Positions 9,404 to 16,716 of a DNA stretch of 64,000 nucleotides are shown here, one piece after another (the first letter of the stretch is position 1; every line of letters begins with the position of its first letter). The stretch comes from Bacillus crepusculi (GTDB lineage Bacteria > Bacillota > Bacilli > Bacillales > Bacillaceae), in the NCBI RefSeq assembly GCF_014764715.1, contig NZ_JACXXE010000004.1, forward strand, positions 62,001 through 126,000. The letters run 5' to 3'. The notes under the pieces are model-generated. The model ran no database searches. It was not told the origin of the DNA and saw only the letters and a list, made by a program, of their open reading frames with translations. Position numbers and translations under genes: made by a program.

Positions 9404-10081
9404 ATGAATTCATTCGAGATGGAAAGACCAGCACCATATTATATGCAATTTTATGAACAGCTAAAGCAAATGATATTTGATGGGCAGTTTCAGCCAGGTG
9501 AACGCATCAATGAAACACAGCTTGCCAAGCAATTTGGGGTGAGCCGATCGCCGGTTAGAGAGGCGATGAGGCTTTTAGAAAAGGATGAACTATTAATCGC
9601 TGATCATAAATCAGGCTACTCCGTCTATACGTTAACGGAAAGAGATGTCGAGGAGCTTTATCAAATTCGGGTCTCCTTAGAAACGCTTGCTGTTGAGCTT
9701 GCCTGCAAGGAAGCCGCGCAAAGAGAGATAGATGAAATCGAACAAGTCCTCACGCAGGCAGACGAAGCGATTAAGCAGCAGCTTCCATCTAAAGACATCG
9801 TCCAGTTACACGAGGCCTTTCACCAAAACATCATGCTGGCCAGTCATAATCATCGCTTATGTAAACAATTGAATCATGTGAATGCACTCATTCACTTTTG
9901 CCGTATCTTCCATTTTAGCGGCGGAACGCGCGCTGAGACAATTCAAAGGGAGCATGCAGCCATTTTCGCTAAATTGAAAGAACGGCGCTCCACGGAAGCC
10001 GTTCAAGCGATGACAGATCATTTATTACATGATGCGTCGCACTTAAAGCAAGTACTCTCTGAAACGACCAAAGATGAGTAA
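9404..10081 (+). CDS. GntR-family transcriptional regulator (FadR/FCD type)
   Basis: A 225-residue regulator: N-terminal winged helix-turn-helix (about 10-75, with LAKQFGVSRSPVREAMRLLE) and a C-terminal all-helical FCD ligand/metal-binding domain (about 85-215, with the metal-type histidines HEAFHQNI near 144 and NHRLCKQL). Such proteins commonly repress sugar-acid or organic-acid genes. A GTCGAC palindrome upstream of ycsA, 1 kb away, is a candidate target. The start is the ATG with GAGGG ahead; the two ATGs just upstream run into a stop at once. Confidence 0.88.
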   Translation: MNSFEMERPAPYYMQFYEQLKQMIFDGQFQPGERINETQLAKQFGVSRSPVREAMRLLEKDELLIADHKSGYSVYTLTERDVEELYQIRVSLETLAVELACKEAAQREIDEIEQVLTQADEAIKQQLPSKDIVQLHEAFHQNIMLASHNHRLCKQLNHVNALIHFCRIFHFSGGTRAETIQREHAAIFAKLKERRSTEAVQAMTDHLLHDASHLKQVLSETTKDE

Positions 10082-10210
10082 CTCTTCCTTTTCCCATTTT
10101 TTAAGCATTACATGAACATATTTTGAATTTTTCGTAGATTTTAGCATGTTCAGACATCTTTCGTTTATATTAGAAGATGAGAAACTAGCTTTTATACAGG
10201 AGGATTGTAT

Positions 10211-10507
10211 ATGCATACAAGTGTTAGCCGTCTGAGACAGGCGGGTTTTATTGAGGGTATGTCTCTTTTAACCCTTCTTTTAATTGCCATGCCTCTAAAA
10301 TATTTTGCGGATATTCCGATGGCAGTCACCATTGTAGGCTCTCTTCACGGCGCATTGTTTGTCATTTATATGCTCGTTTTGGCATATGTGACATTTAAAG
10401 TTCGCTGGCATTTAAAATGGTCCATCGCCGGTTTTTTTGCGGCCTTCATTCCTTTCGGCAACTTCGCCTATGATAAGGTGCTCCGCCAATTTGATACAAA
10501 GTCTTAA
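10211..10507 (+). CDS. ydzA: YdzA, DUF3817 small membrane protein
   Basis: A 98-residue protein with three hydrophobic segments and the RQAGFIEGMSLLTLL and GSLHGALFVIYML motifs of DUF3817. The function is unknown. The ATG at 10211 has a perfect AGGAGG seven bases ahead, so the earlier in-frame TTG is not used. In B. subtilis ydzA lies near topB, and this is kept here, although ycsA, the AraC/EamA scar and a GntR gene now sit between them. Confidence 0.85.
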   Translation: MHTSVSRLRQAGFIEGMSLLTLLLIAMPLKYFADIPMAVTIVGSLHGALFVIYMLVLAYVTFKVRWHLKWSIAGFFAAFIPFGNFAYDKVLRQFDTKS

Positions 10508-10508
10508 T

Positions 10509-10678
10509 CAAAAAGGGCTAAAACGAATAATCGTTTTAGCCCTTTTTCTTCTTTTCAGCGTGAATGAAATCTTTTGTAGCCCTAGGAAGGGCGCATGCCG
10601 GAGCGGAGCGAATTTGACATTCGTGAGCACCGGCATGCAGGTCGAGCGCAGCATGCAAGGGTTTGTCTACACGCTGAA
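10509..10678 (+). repeat. structured intergenic repeat, copy A
   Basis: The element has three parts: a GGGCTAAAA/TTTTAGCCC hairpin; an outer stem TTCAGCGTG (10554-10562) with CACGCTGAA (10670-10678); and within it a hairpin closed by CCGG/CCGG with CGAAT/ATTCG inside (about 10589-10633). It shares long identical blocks with copy B at 16508-16683, for example GAGCGGAGCGAATT and GACATTCGTGAGCACCGG. A second terminator follows at 10679. Its minus strand gives a short spurious frame. A repeat of about 190 bp present in ten copies was reported from the B. subtilis 168 genome; whether this is that family needs an alignment. Confidence 0.75.
10510..10547 (+). terminator. terminator of ydzA, first hairpin of repeat copy A
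   Basis: AAAAGGGCTAAAACGA pairs with TCGTTTTAGCCCTTTT around a four-base loop, followed by T-rich sequence. The same stem recurs at 16521 and 51295. Confidence 0.8.
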
Positions 10679-10704
10679 GCGTTCGGGTAAGGAACGCTTT
10701 TTTT
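10679..10704 (+). terminator. terminator after repeat copy A
   Basis: GCGTTC and GAACGC arms around a seven-base loop, then seven T. It points in the same direction as ydzA and the repeat. Confidence 0.7.
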
Positions 10705-12970
10705 AAATCGATGCATACTTCACAATGGCTGCTTGACGCGTCATGTCGTGATACGCTACCCATAATTCATCCCCAGGCAATACGCTAGTAATTGGATCGA
10801 TTGGCTGTTTCACTTCATATAGCATGCCGTCTCTCTCGACCTGAATGAGCGCTAACGGCAGGTTGCCGATGACCCCAGCAAATTCGATATTGGTCACTTT
10901 TGCGCTTCCTTGTTTCTCTTGCATAAGACCCATTTCTCTATCCAGCTCTTCTTTCTTTGTCTGGATCATGATTTGAGTTCCTGATGTGACCTGCATATGA
11001 TCAGGGATGAATTGGCTGACCGTTTTTGTGACGGACTGCTCTCCGCTTGAAACCGCCACTTCCAGCAGGACAGGTTTTTGTTCATGAATGGCAATTGGGT
11101 ATTGCTTCACACGCTGGATAGTACCTGTCACTGTCACATCTTCCCCCGAGCGATTCCGCACTTCATGACCATAGGCAGCCATTTTCACCTGACCGTTGAT
11201 GTCGACCAGATCGGCTTTTTCTCCAGTTTTAAATTGAAAACCAGCGGCTTGAATCATGGGAATGATGTAACTTTTCTGATCTGACTCAAAAGTAAGTGAT
11301 AAGACGGTGCCTCGTCCTACAGTTCCATATGATTCTATTTTTCTTAAAATAGCGCCTTTGATGAATTTTGGCTCGCTTGGCTTGGAGGAGTCACCCTCTT
11401 TTAAAAGCATCGCCTTTTTCTTCTTCGGATGATAGAGAATGACGATACGCTGACCCGGCTGCGGTATCTGGGTGTAGGATACAACCGTTTTAACCGCCTG
11501 TTCAATGTTTTCTCCATCATATTGAAATTGAAGCTGTATTTTGACAACTGGCTGTTCGTTGATATAAGTGCCCGTTTCTTTCACAGACACAACATAGGCT
11601 TCTAATGTGACACTGTCCTTCATCTTGTTCTTTCTCACCAGTCTCAAAATCGGCGACAGGAAAATCGCTAGCACAAATAACAGCAGTGGAATAAAGAGCC
11701 ATATCGCCCAGTTGAGAATGAGCGGTCCGCCTTTCATCACATATTGTGTAAAGGTCTCGAAAGACGTTTGATGAGCTGGACTGGCGTTTTCGATTGAGAT
11801 GATTTTTTGCAAAGGAAATTCCTTTAGCTGGCTGCTCGACGTATCATAAGCACCCGTTAATTGATTGTCGAATGAATAATAAAGCCAATTGCTCTTCACA
11901 TTTTTATTGAAAGAGAGCCCTTCTCTTTGTAAAGTTTCATATGACAACGACTGAAAAAGCTTGCTGACAGACGTCGCTTTATTCGTGCGATGATTATAAA
12001 TATACCCCGTCAGCTTGCCTCTTGCTTCGTCCTTTGCTGTAGACCCTGCAATCAGAACTTCTTCTTCATTAAGCTGGTACACGTACGTTTGATAAATCGG
12101 TTTTGGCGTTGGGACGACTTCCCCAAGCCTTCCATCTGCATTCACTTTCCTTGCCCTTTTTGGATATTCCGATTCGGCGGCGATAGCAAAGTCCTGTGAT
12201 GATCCGATTGTTTTTTTCAGCCGCTTCTCCACTGTATCTTCAATGAGGCTAAACGGTTCAGCGCCTTTGGATACATAGACGCCAAGCTGATGCTTGTGGT
12301 TTGAAATGCCGCTAACATGCGCCTTCTGATCATTTTTCAAGGTGACTTCAAATATCGGAATAGGAGTCTGCCCTCTAAAGGAATTCATGACTGCATCCAT
12401 GGAGACTGGCCTTGCTGGCAGCTTTAGCTGGTTGAGGTTGTGCATATAAAACTGACCATTCTTTAGCTCACCGATGACCGCAGCGGCGCCTTCCATTTCT
12501 CCTGTAAACACGAGCCGTCCATTCCATCGATATGTATTCGTTTTTAAAAACGAGGGTATCTGTAGTTTTTGCTTAACGAGCTCTTCTTTTTCTCCGCTTG
12601 GAGTTAGCTTCTCAATCAACAGCTGCCCGTCTTTATTTTTTAAAGCAAGTAAGAGATTGTTTCCTTGAATGGATGGTAGCATTTCATTAAACGAATCGCT
12701 TGCTGTGATCCATTCACTGATTCTTTTTCCTGATTGAGGATCATACATGACAAAATGGAGCTGCTGGTCTTTTGAAACAGCGCTCACCACTCGTTTTCCT
12801 TCATCAAATGTGAAAATTCGTTTGACCTCATATTCTGTTACTTTCCCTGCCGTTAAGTCATCTTGGTAATGATTCCACACCATGATACTAATAATGATCG
12901 CTGGAATAAAGAAGACAATATATCTGAAGAAAATCACTGGTATTCTTTTCACTTGATCGCTTCCTTTCAT
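10703..12970 (-). CDS. large two-helix membrane protein of unknown function
   Basis: I do not recognise this 755-residue protein. It has an N-terminal membrane helix (about 10-27), an extracellular part of about 390 residues rich in beta strands that resembles a propeller or sensor ectodomain, a second helix near 425-445, and a cytosolic half of about 310 residues. The cytosolic half repeats short beta units of the kind VVKIQLQFQYDGENI...PQPGQRIVILYHPKKKKAM, as in DUF3592 or OB-like folds. Start: the ATG at 12970 with AAAGGAAC ahead; a GTG six codons later has AAAGGAAG and is equally possible. It stands alone, between ydzA and a run of tiny membrane genes on the opposite strand. Confidence 0.7.
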   Translation of the reverse strand: MKGSDQVKRIPVIFFRYIVFFIPAIIISIMVWNHYQDDLTAGKVTEYEVKRIFTFDEGKRVVSAVSKDQQLHFVMYDPQSGKRISEWITASDSFNEMLPSIQGNNLLLALKNKDGQLLIEKLTPSGEKEELVKQKLQIPSFLKTNTYRWNGRLVFTGEMEGAAAVIGELKNGQFYMHNLNQLKLPARPVSMDAVMNSFRGQTPIPIFEVTLKNDQKAHVSGISNHKHQLGVYVSKGAEPFSLIEDTVEKRLKKTIGSSQDFAIAAESEYPKRARKVNADGRLGEVVPTPKPIYQTYVYQLNEEEVLIAGSTAKDEARGKLTGYIYNHRTNKATSVSKLFQSLSYETLQREGLSFNKNVKSNWLYYSFDNQLTGAYDTSSSQLKEFPLQKIISIENASPAHQTSFETFTQYVMKGGPLILNWAIWLFIPLLLFVLAIFLSPILRLVRKNKMKDSVTLEAYVVSVKETGTYINEQPVVKIQLQFQYDGENIEQAVKTVVSYTQIPQPGQRIVILYHPKKKKAMLLKEGDSSKPSEPKFIKGAILRKIESYGTVGRGTVLSLTFESDQKSYIIPMIQAAGFQFKTGEKADLVDINGQVKMAAYGHEVRNRSGEDVTVTGTIQRVKQYPIAIHEQKPVLLEVAVSSGEQSVTKTVSQFIPDHMQVTSGTQIMIQTKKEELDREMGLMQEKQGSAKVTNIEFAGVIGNLPLALIQVERDGMLYEVKQPIDPITSVLPGDELWVAYHDMTRQAAIVKYASI

Positions 12971-13110
12971 GAGGTTCCTTTATCTTATACGTCAGTGCAG
13001 CGAGAATGTTTCATGCTCGAAGAATACCATTCCAACCTCTGAAATCCATATTTTACAAACTTGGTTGTTTGCGATAAAATCCAATCAGATTCAAAAAAGG
13101 AGTTATCTCA

Positions 13111-13329
13111 TTGGATAAGCTATTATCTATCATTCTAGCGGCTTGGCTGCGTGTTCCCCGTTGGTTCAAGCAATGGCTGCTCGTATCCATTTCCATTTTC
13201 TTTTTTTATATGTGTTTTATAAAGGGGCTGACTCGCTGGCACACCTTACCGCCCATCACTTTACTATCATGTGTCATCGGTTCCTTCTTCATTTGGATGA
13301 TGTGGCTACAAGGTCAAAAAAATAAGTGA
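13111..13329 (+). CDS. small membrane protein, first of three
   Basis: A 72-residue protein with an amphipathic start (WLRVPRWFKQW) and two hydrophobic segments (about 22-38 and 47-65). It starts with TTG after AAAAAGGAG. I do not recognise the family. It is followed within 13 bp by a second and then a third small membrane gene on the same strand, sharing one terminator. Confidence 0.65.
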   Translation: MDKLLSIILAAWLRVPRWFKQWLLVSISIFFFYMCFIKGLTRWHTLPPITLLSCVIGSFFIWMMWLQGQKNK

Positions 13330-13342
13330 AATGGGGAAAATT

Positions 13343-13525
13343 ATGAAAGAATCCATCAGTTATTTTGCTATCTCTTTTGCTTTGCAATGGGTTTGGTTTG
13401 GCATTGTACACCCAAATAAAGGGGTGACACTTTTGGACATGCTCATCTTTTCTATCTTGTTTGCCGTGATGTTCTTTTTTATTGGGCGGATTTGGCGGTA
13501 TCAGAAGAAAGGAGGAAGTAAGTGA
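13343..13525 (+). CDS. small membrane protein, second of three
   Basis: A 60-residue protein with two hydrophobic segments (about 5-25 and 32-50) and a basic C-terminal tail. I chose the ATG at 13343 because GGGG lies at a proper distance ahead; the upstream in-frame ATG at 13331 has no binding site and overlaps the previous stop. Function unknown. Confidence 0.6.
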   Translation: MKESISYFAISFALQWVWFGIVHPNKGVTLLDMLIFSILFAVMFFFIGRIWRYQKKGGSK

Positions 13526-13527
13526 TC

Positions 13528-13701
13528 ATGAAGTTTGCCTTATTCACTGCTGTCACATGTGTGTTCATCGCTCTATTTTTGATGGCGAATCCTTTTGGAG
13601 GGGACGCTATGCGTATGGTTTCTGCCTTTATTTTCCCTTTCCTCGGATTGGCCGGTTTCGGGATTCTCTTGTTTGACCCACTTAAAAAGGCTGCCAAATA
13701 G
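13528..13701 (+). CDS. small membrane protein, third of three
   Basis: A 57-residue frame starting with MKFALFTAVTC and ending LLFDPLKKAAK, with two hydrophobic segments (about 3-20 and 31-50). A strong GGAGG lies ten bases ahead of the ATG, only two bases separate it from the preceding stop, and a terminator overlaps its last codons. These three facts make a real gene likely in spite of the small size. Function unknown. Confidence 0.65.
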   Translation: MKFALFTAVTCVFIALFLMANPFGGDAMRMVSAFIFPFLGLAGFGILLFDPLKKAAK

Positions 13702-13717
13702 ATGGCAGCCTTTTTCT
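13689..13717 (+). terminator. terminator of the small membrane gene trio
   Basis: GGCTGCC and GGCAGCC arms around an eight-base loop, followed by TTTTT. Confidence 0.88.
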
Positions 13718-14144
13718 AACTCTTTTCATGCAAATAAATAATCAATGTGTGATCTCCGTTACGGAGTGTATGAATTAAGATTCGTTCATATCAGTGTGTC
13801 ATATGTGTTCCGAGTGAACCTACGTTTGAAAGTAAACGCCATGGAAGTTCTGGATAACAAGACAACGAAAGCCCTACCTCTCATTCGTCCTTACGGCTCC
13901 GAAGCCGCGCCAGTGTGAATTGTAAATCAAAACGTCTTTTTTCCATTCTTCCGCTTTTTTAGGGGGGCGGTGCAGAAGGAAAAGACTAAGTTTGTTCGCT
14001 TTGACAGCGTCTCGTCCTTATCAAGTAGAAGCTCTATTGCTTCTCATTATGTCATAGAAAAAAGAAAGTTTACTTTCTTTATTTATTTGCTTATTTCAAC
14101 ACTTAATATAAAACTATAACACGTTCCCCCAACTTACGCAAGTG
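13718..14144. other. gene-free stretch with several inverted repeats
   Basis: No convincing coding frame on either strand. The stretch holds a perfect 6-1-6 palindrome CTCCGT-T-ACGGAG (13754-13766), a CGGCT/AGCCG hairpin with a four-base loop near 13893-13906, and AAAGAAAGT/ACTTTCTTT (14061-14080) which could end transcription in either direction. GC content is higher in the middle than in usual Bacillus spacers. It could encode a structured RNA; nothing I know matches it. Confidence 0.35.
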
Positions 14145-14567
14145 TTAAAGTGATAATTCTGCTGGTGTACGGCTTCCTTCATTCATAAAACGAATAGAGG
14201 TTGGTTCAATCTTCAAAATGACTAGGTTCGGATCATCTTTTCCTTTAAACCATTTCTCCATCTCCTCAGACCACAGGCGGTCAATGAGTTCCGGATCGCC
14301 AGTTAATGTAGCGGTGCCTGCAATTTCTGCATAGGTATCACCGAATCCTTCACCTGTATATCCGATGAGAATATGAACATTCGGGTTTTTTTCAATTTCG
14401 TCTGCTTTATGTGTTTCTTTGCTCGTTGGTGTATATAATGTCAGCCCTTCATGGAAAAAAGTCATGTAGCGTGTATGCGGCTGATTTTGTTCAACGGTCG
14501 CCAGTGTTCCGACCTTTTGTTCATCTAATAAGTTTAGTACCTTTTGTTTTAATTCTTCTTGTGACAA
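14145..14567 (-). CDS. ydaG: YdaG, general stress protein 26 (FMN-binding split-barrel)
   Basis: A 140-residue protein of the pyridoxamine 5'-phosphate oxidase-like split-barrel fold (GTLATVEQNQPHTRYMTF at the start, then HILIGYTGEGFGDTYAEIAGTATL). B. subtilis YdaG is a SigB-controlled stress protein of unknown substrate. The start is TTG with GGAGTG ahead. A GTTTAA box and a weak GG-type -10 lie upstream. It is close to ydaD and ydaC as in B. subtilis. Confidence 0.9.
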   Translation of the reverse strand: MSQEELKQKVLNLLDEQKVGTLATVEQNQPHTRYMTFFHEGLTLYTPTSKETHKADEIEKNPNVHILIGYTGEGFGDTYAEIAGTATLTGDPELIDRLWSEEMEKWFKGKDDPNLVILKIEPTSIRFMNEGSRTPAELSL

Positions 14568-14605
14568 TTCGCTTCACTCCTTCTACATTTCATCCGTACT
14601 CATAG

Positions 14606-14632
14606 GTTTCCACGACAATCCATTCATTAAAC
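14606..14632 (-). promoter_or_regulatory. candidate SigB promoter of ydaG
   Basis: A perfect SigB -35 GTTTAA (14632-14627), 15 bp, and GGAAAC (14611-14606), which matches the GGGTAT consensus in only three positions. Supported mainly by the known SigB control of ydaG in B. subtilis. Confidence 0.35.
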
Positions 14633-14711
14633 AAAGAAATGTGTTTTTCATAAAAAGAGATCTTCTGGCTGATGCTATAGAAAACAGGTTCAATGAAGGG
14701 AGAAGTTGAAC

Positions 14712-14822
14712 ATGCCTCATGAAACGATGTTCCATTTGGGTTCACTTGTCATTGCGGCAGTTGTTGTGGGCATTATCGTATGGTCTGTTACATCTGTGCA
14801 GAAGAATCGAAAGAAATACTAA
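14712..14822 (+). CDS. 36-residue single-helix membrane peptide
   Basis: The frame runs from MPHETMFHLGS to QKNRKKY, with one membrane helix (about 9-27) and a strongly basic end, which would place the C-terminus in the cytosol. AAGGGAG lies ahead of the ATG at a usable distance. It lies between two stress genes and may share their control. No family recognised. Confidence 0.5.
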   Translation: MPHETMFHLGSLVIAAVVVGIIVWSVTSVQKNRKKY

Positions 14823-14825
14823 AAA

Positions 14826-14851
14826 CACCGCCCAATTAAAGCTGGGCGGTG
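14826..14851. terminator. two-way terminator between the 36-residue gene and ydaD
   Basis: CACCGCCCA and TGGGCGGTG arms around an eight-base loop. On the minus strand it is followed by TTTTT and serves ydaD; on the plus strand the T run is poor. Confidence 0.75.
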
Positions 14852-14861
14852 GTACTATTGA

Positions 14862-15731
14862 TCATGTATTCATAAAGGAACCGCCATTAACGTGAAGCGT
14901 TTGGCCCGTCATATAAGACGATTCGTCAGAAGCAAGCAGTACATAGCACCCGGCATGCTCTACAGGCTGTCCCGGTCTTCCCATTGGGGTTTCTGCCCCG
15001 AAGCTTTCCACACTGTCTTCATCAAATGTAGATGGAATGAGCGGCGTCCAAATTGGACCTGGCGCTACACCGTTCACGCGAATCCCATCTTTCACAAGCG
15101 ACTGCGCCATAGAACGAGTAAAGCCGTTGATGGCCCCTTTTGTCGCCGTATAATCAATCAGCACTTTGTTGCCTCGATACGGGTTAATAGATGTTGTATT
15201 AATAATGGAACTTCCTGGTTTCAAGTAATCAAGTGCCTTTTTCGTAAAATAAAAATAAGAATAAAAGTTGGTTCTAAAGGTTTGGTGAAGCTGTTCGCTA
15301 GAGATATCCTGAATACGTTCTTTCGGATGCTGTTCAGCCGCATTATTCACTAAAATATCTAATTGACCAAAGGCTTCAATCGTTTTTTCTACCGCTTCCT
15401 CACAAAAGGCTTCGTCACCGACATCCCCTGCAATCGTTAAGCATTTGACACCTTCCTGCTCCACACGCTTTTTCGTATCCTCTGCATCCTCATGTTCATT
15501 TAAGTACACAATGGCGACATGTGCTCCTTCTTTTGCATACGCAACAGAAACGGCACGTCCAATTCCACTATCTCCGCCTGTAATCAGTGCCACTTTTCCT
15601 TTGAGCTTACCAGACCCTTGATACGATTCATCCTCAAAGATCGGCGCAGGATTCATTTCTCTTTCACTACCTGGCTGCTGATCCTGTGTTTGCGGCGGAA
15701 TGCCATTTGTTAAGTATTCACGTAAATTCAT
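14862..15731 (-). CDS. ydaD: YdaD, general stress protein 39 (short-chain dehydrogenase)
   Basis: A 289-residue short-chain dehydrogenase/reductase with an N-terminal extension of about 40 residues typical of this subgroup. The NAD(P) motif is GGDSGIGRAV (about 51-60), the NNAAEQHP stretch follows, and the catalytic pair is Tyr-x-x-x-Lys in DYTATKGA. The start at 15731 has a strong AAGGAGGAG; the longer frame upstream has none. The B. subtilis counterpart is induced by SigB. A GTTTGA-N15-GGTAAT pair upstream is a possible SigB promoter. The natural substrate is unknown. Confidence 0.9.
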   Translation of the reverse strand: MNLREYLTNGIPPQTQDQQPGSEREMNPAPIFEDESYQGSGKLKGKVALITGGDSGIGRAVSVAYAKEGAHVAIVYLNEHEDAEDTKKRVEQEGVKCLTIAGDVGDEAFCEEAVEKTIEAFGQLDILVNNAAEQHPKERIQDISSEQLHQTFRTNFYSYFYFTKKALDYLKPGSSIINTTSINPYRGNKVLIDYTATKGAINGFTRSMAQSLVKDGIRVNGVAPGPIWTPLIPSTFDEDSVESFGAETPMGRPGQPVEHAGCYVLLASDESSYMTGQTLHVNGGSFMNT

Positions 15732-15885
15732 GTGTAAGCTCCTCCTTGATTTGTTGATGTATCCTTTCATTACCACTTCATTTTTTTACTCAAACATCCC
15801 TATGCTAAACAGATGTGTTTTGAAAATGGCATGTTTCAACATGGGGAAAATCGGTTACATGAACATCAAAAAGGAGCGTTCTCAT

Positions 15886-16497
15886 ATGCTGTCAACCATT
15901 TCAAAAACCTTTAGCAGACCAAAAGGCTGGCTTGGAAGCATCGCAGGCTTCATTATGGCAAATGAAAATAAAGCATTAAATCAGTGGGCGATCCGCCACT
16001 TAGCGCTTGATGATGGTGAAAATATTTTAGAGATAGGCTATGGCCCCGGCTATAGCATGAAACATATGCTTAAACATTACGAAGACCTTCACATTGATGG
16101 ACTGGATGCTTCTTCAACCATGCAGGAGCAAGCGCAGTCCCGTGTCAGCAAACGATCAAAAGACGAACAGGTCCGGCTATATGTCGGAAAAATTGAGAAA
16201 ACACGTCTGCCGGGAGAGCAATATGACAAAGTACTTTCCGTTAACAATTACACGATTTGGGATGACCCAAGGACCGGCTTACTCAATCTTTATCACACCT
16301 TGAAGCCGGGCGGGAAAATCGTCATTGTGATGCAGCCAAGAGAAAAAGGGGCTGACGCCAATCGGACAAAAGAGATGGGTGAAAACATACGGAAAGACTT
16401 ACAGTTTGTAGGATTTGACCATGTTTCTGTTGAGTATGAGGACATTCGTCCCACCCTTGCTGTCTGTGTCACAGCAAAAAAGCCGAGAAGCGAATAA
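15886..16497 (+). CDS. ydaC: YdaC, SAM-dependent methyltransferase
   Basis: A 203-residue class I methyltransferase with the SAM motif NILEIGYGPGYSMKHML (about 43-60) and a downstream LDASSTM acidic site. The start at 15886 has AAAGGAG; the frame extends further upstream but would cross the divergent ydaD start. Substrate unknown. Its last codons, KPRSE and the stop, form part of a hairpin that is present again 203 bp further on, on the other side of repeat copy B. Confidence 0.85.
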   Translation: MLSTISKTFSRPKGWLGSIAGFIMANENKALNQWAIRHLALDDGENILEIGYGPGYSMKHMLKHYEDLHIDGLDASSTMQEQAQSRVSKRSKDEQVRLYVGKIEKTRLPGEQYDKVLSVNNYTIWDDPRTGLLNLYHTLKPGGKIVIVMQPREKGADANRTKEMGENIRKDLQFVGFDHVSVEYEDIRPTLAVCVTAKKPRSE

Positions 16498-16507
16498 GCT
16501 CTCGGCC
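16481..16507 (+). repeat. 27-bp direct repeat, left copy (end of ydaC and hairpin)
   Basis: This 27-bp unit is identical to 16684-16710. It contains the last codons of ydaC and the full hairpin GCCGAGA/TCTCGGC, but not the T run. The T run (TTTTCC) follows only the right copy. Confidence 0.85.
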
Positions 16508-16683
16508 TCAGATTGTTGACAAAGGGCTAAAATGACCTTTATTTTAGCCCTTTGTCTTCTTTTCAGCGTGATAGAAAGCCCTTGAAGTCTAGGAAAGGCG
16601 AGTACCGGAGCGGAGCGAATTGGACATTCGTGAGCACCGGAACGCAGGACTGACACCGAATGCGAGGGTTTGTCTACATGCTG
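16508..16683 (+). repeat. structured intergenic repeat, copy B
   Basis: Second copy of the element at 10509-10678. It opens with the hairpin AAAGGGCTAAAAT / ATTTTAGCCCTTT (16521-16553), followed by TCTTCTTTTCAGCGTG, the CCGG-closed hairpin (about 16604-16640) and the closing CATGCTG. Base changes relative to copy A keep pairing: C-G becomes T-A in the first stem and G-C becomes G-U in the outer stem, the latter only on the plus strand. It sits exactly between the two 27-bp direct repeats. Confidence 0.75.
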
Positions 16684-16710
16684 AGCCGAGAAGCGAATAA
16701 GCTCTCGGCC
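16684..16710 (+). terminator. 27-bp direct repeat, right copy; working terminator of ydaC
   Basis: Identical to 16481-16507; here GCCGAGA/TCTCGGC is followed by TTTTCC, giving a usable terminator just before the convergent mtlR stop. Confidence 0.7.
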
Positions 16711-16716
16711 TTTTCC

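Noticed and set aside
10536-10763. Minus-strand frame of 75 residues across repeat copy A
   Set aside because: It is the antisense of the structured repeat; the same peptide text (GAHECQIRSAP type) appears in the frame over copy B. It has no fitting ribosome binding site and the conserved feature is the RNA-like structure.
13840-13918. Short plus-strand frame of 25 residues starting at the ATG near 13841
   Set aside because: No ribosome binding site and no membrane or toxin-like character.
15700-15885. N-terminal extension of ydaC by 62 residues
   Set aside because: It would cross the divergent ydaD start and its ribosome binding site; the ATG at 15886 has AAAGGAG and begins the family domain.
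15732-15885. SigB promoter for ydaC
   Set aside because: No GTTT-type -35 with a GG-type -10 at a permitted spacing on the plus strand.
16399-16656. Minus-strand frame of 85 residues across repeat copy B
   Set aside because: Same reason as for copy A; it also overlaps the end of ydaC on the other strand.
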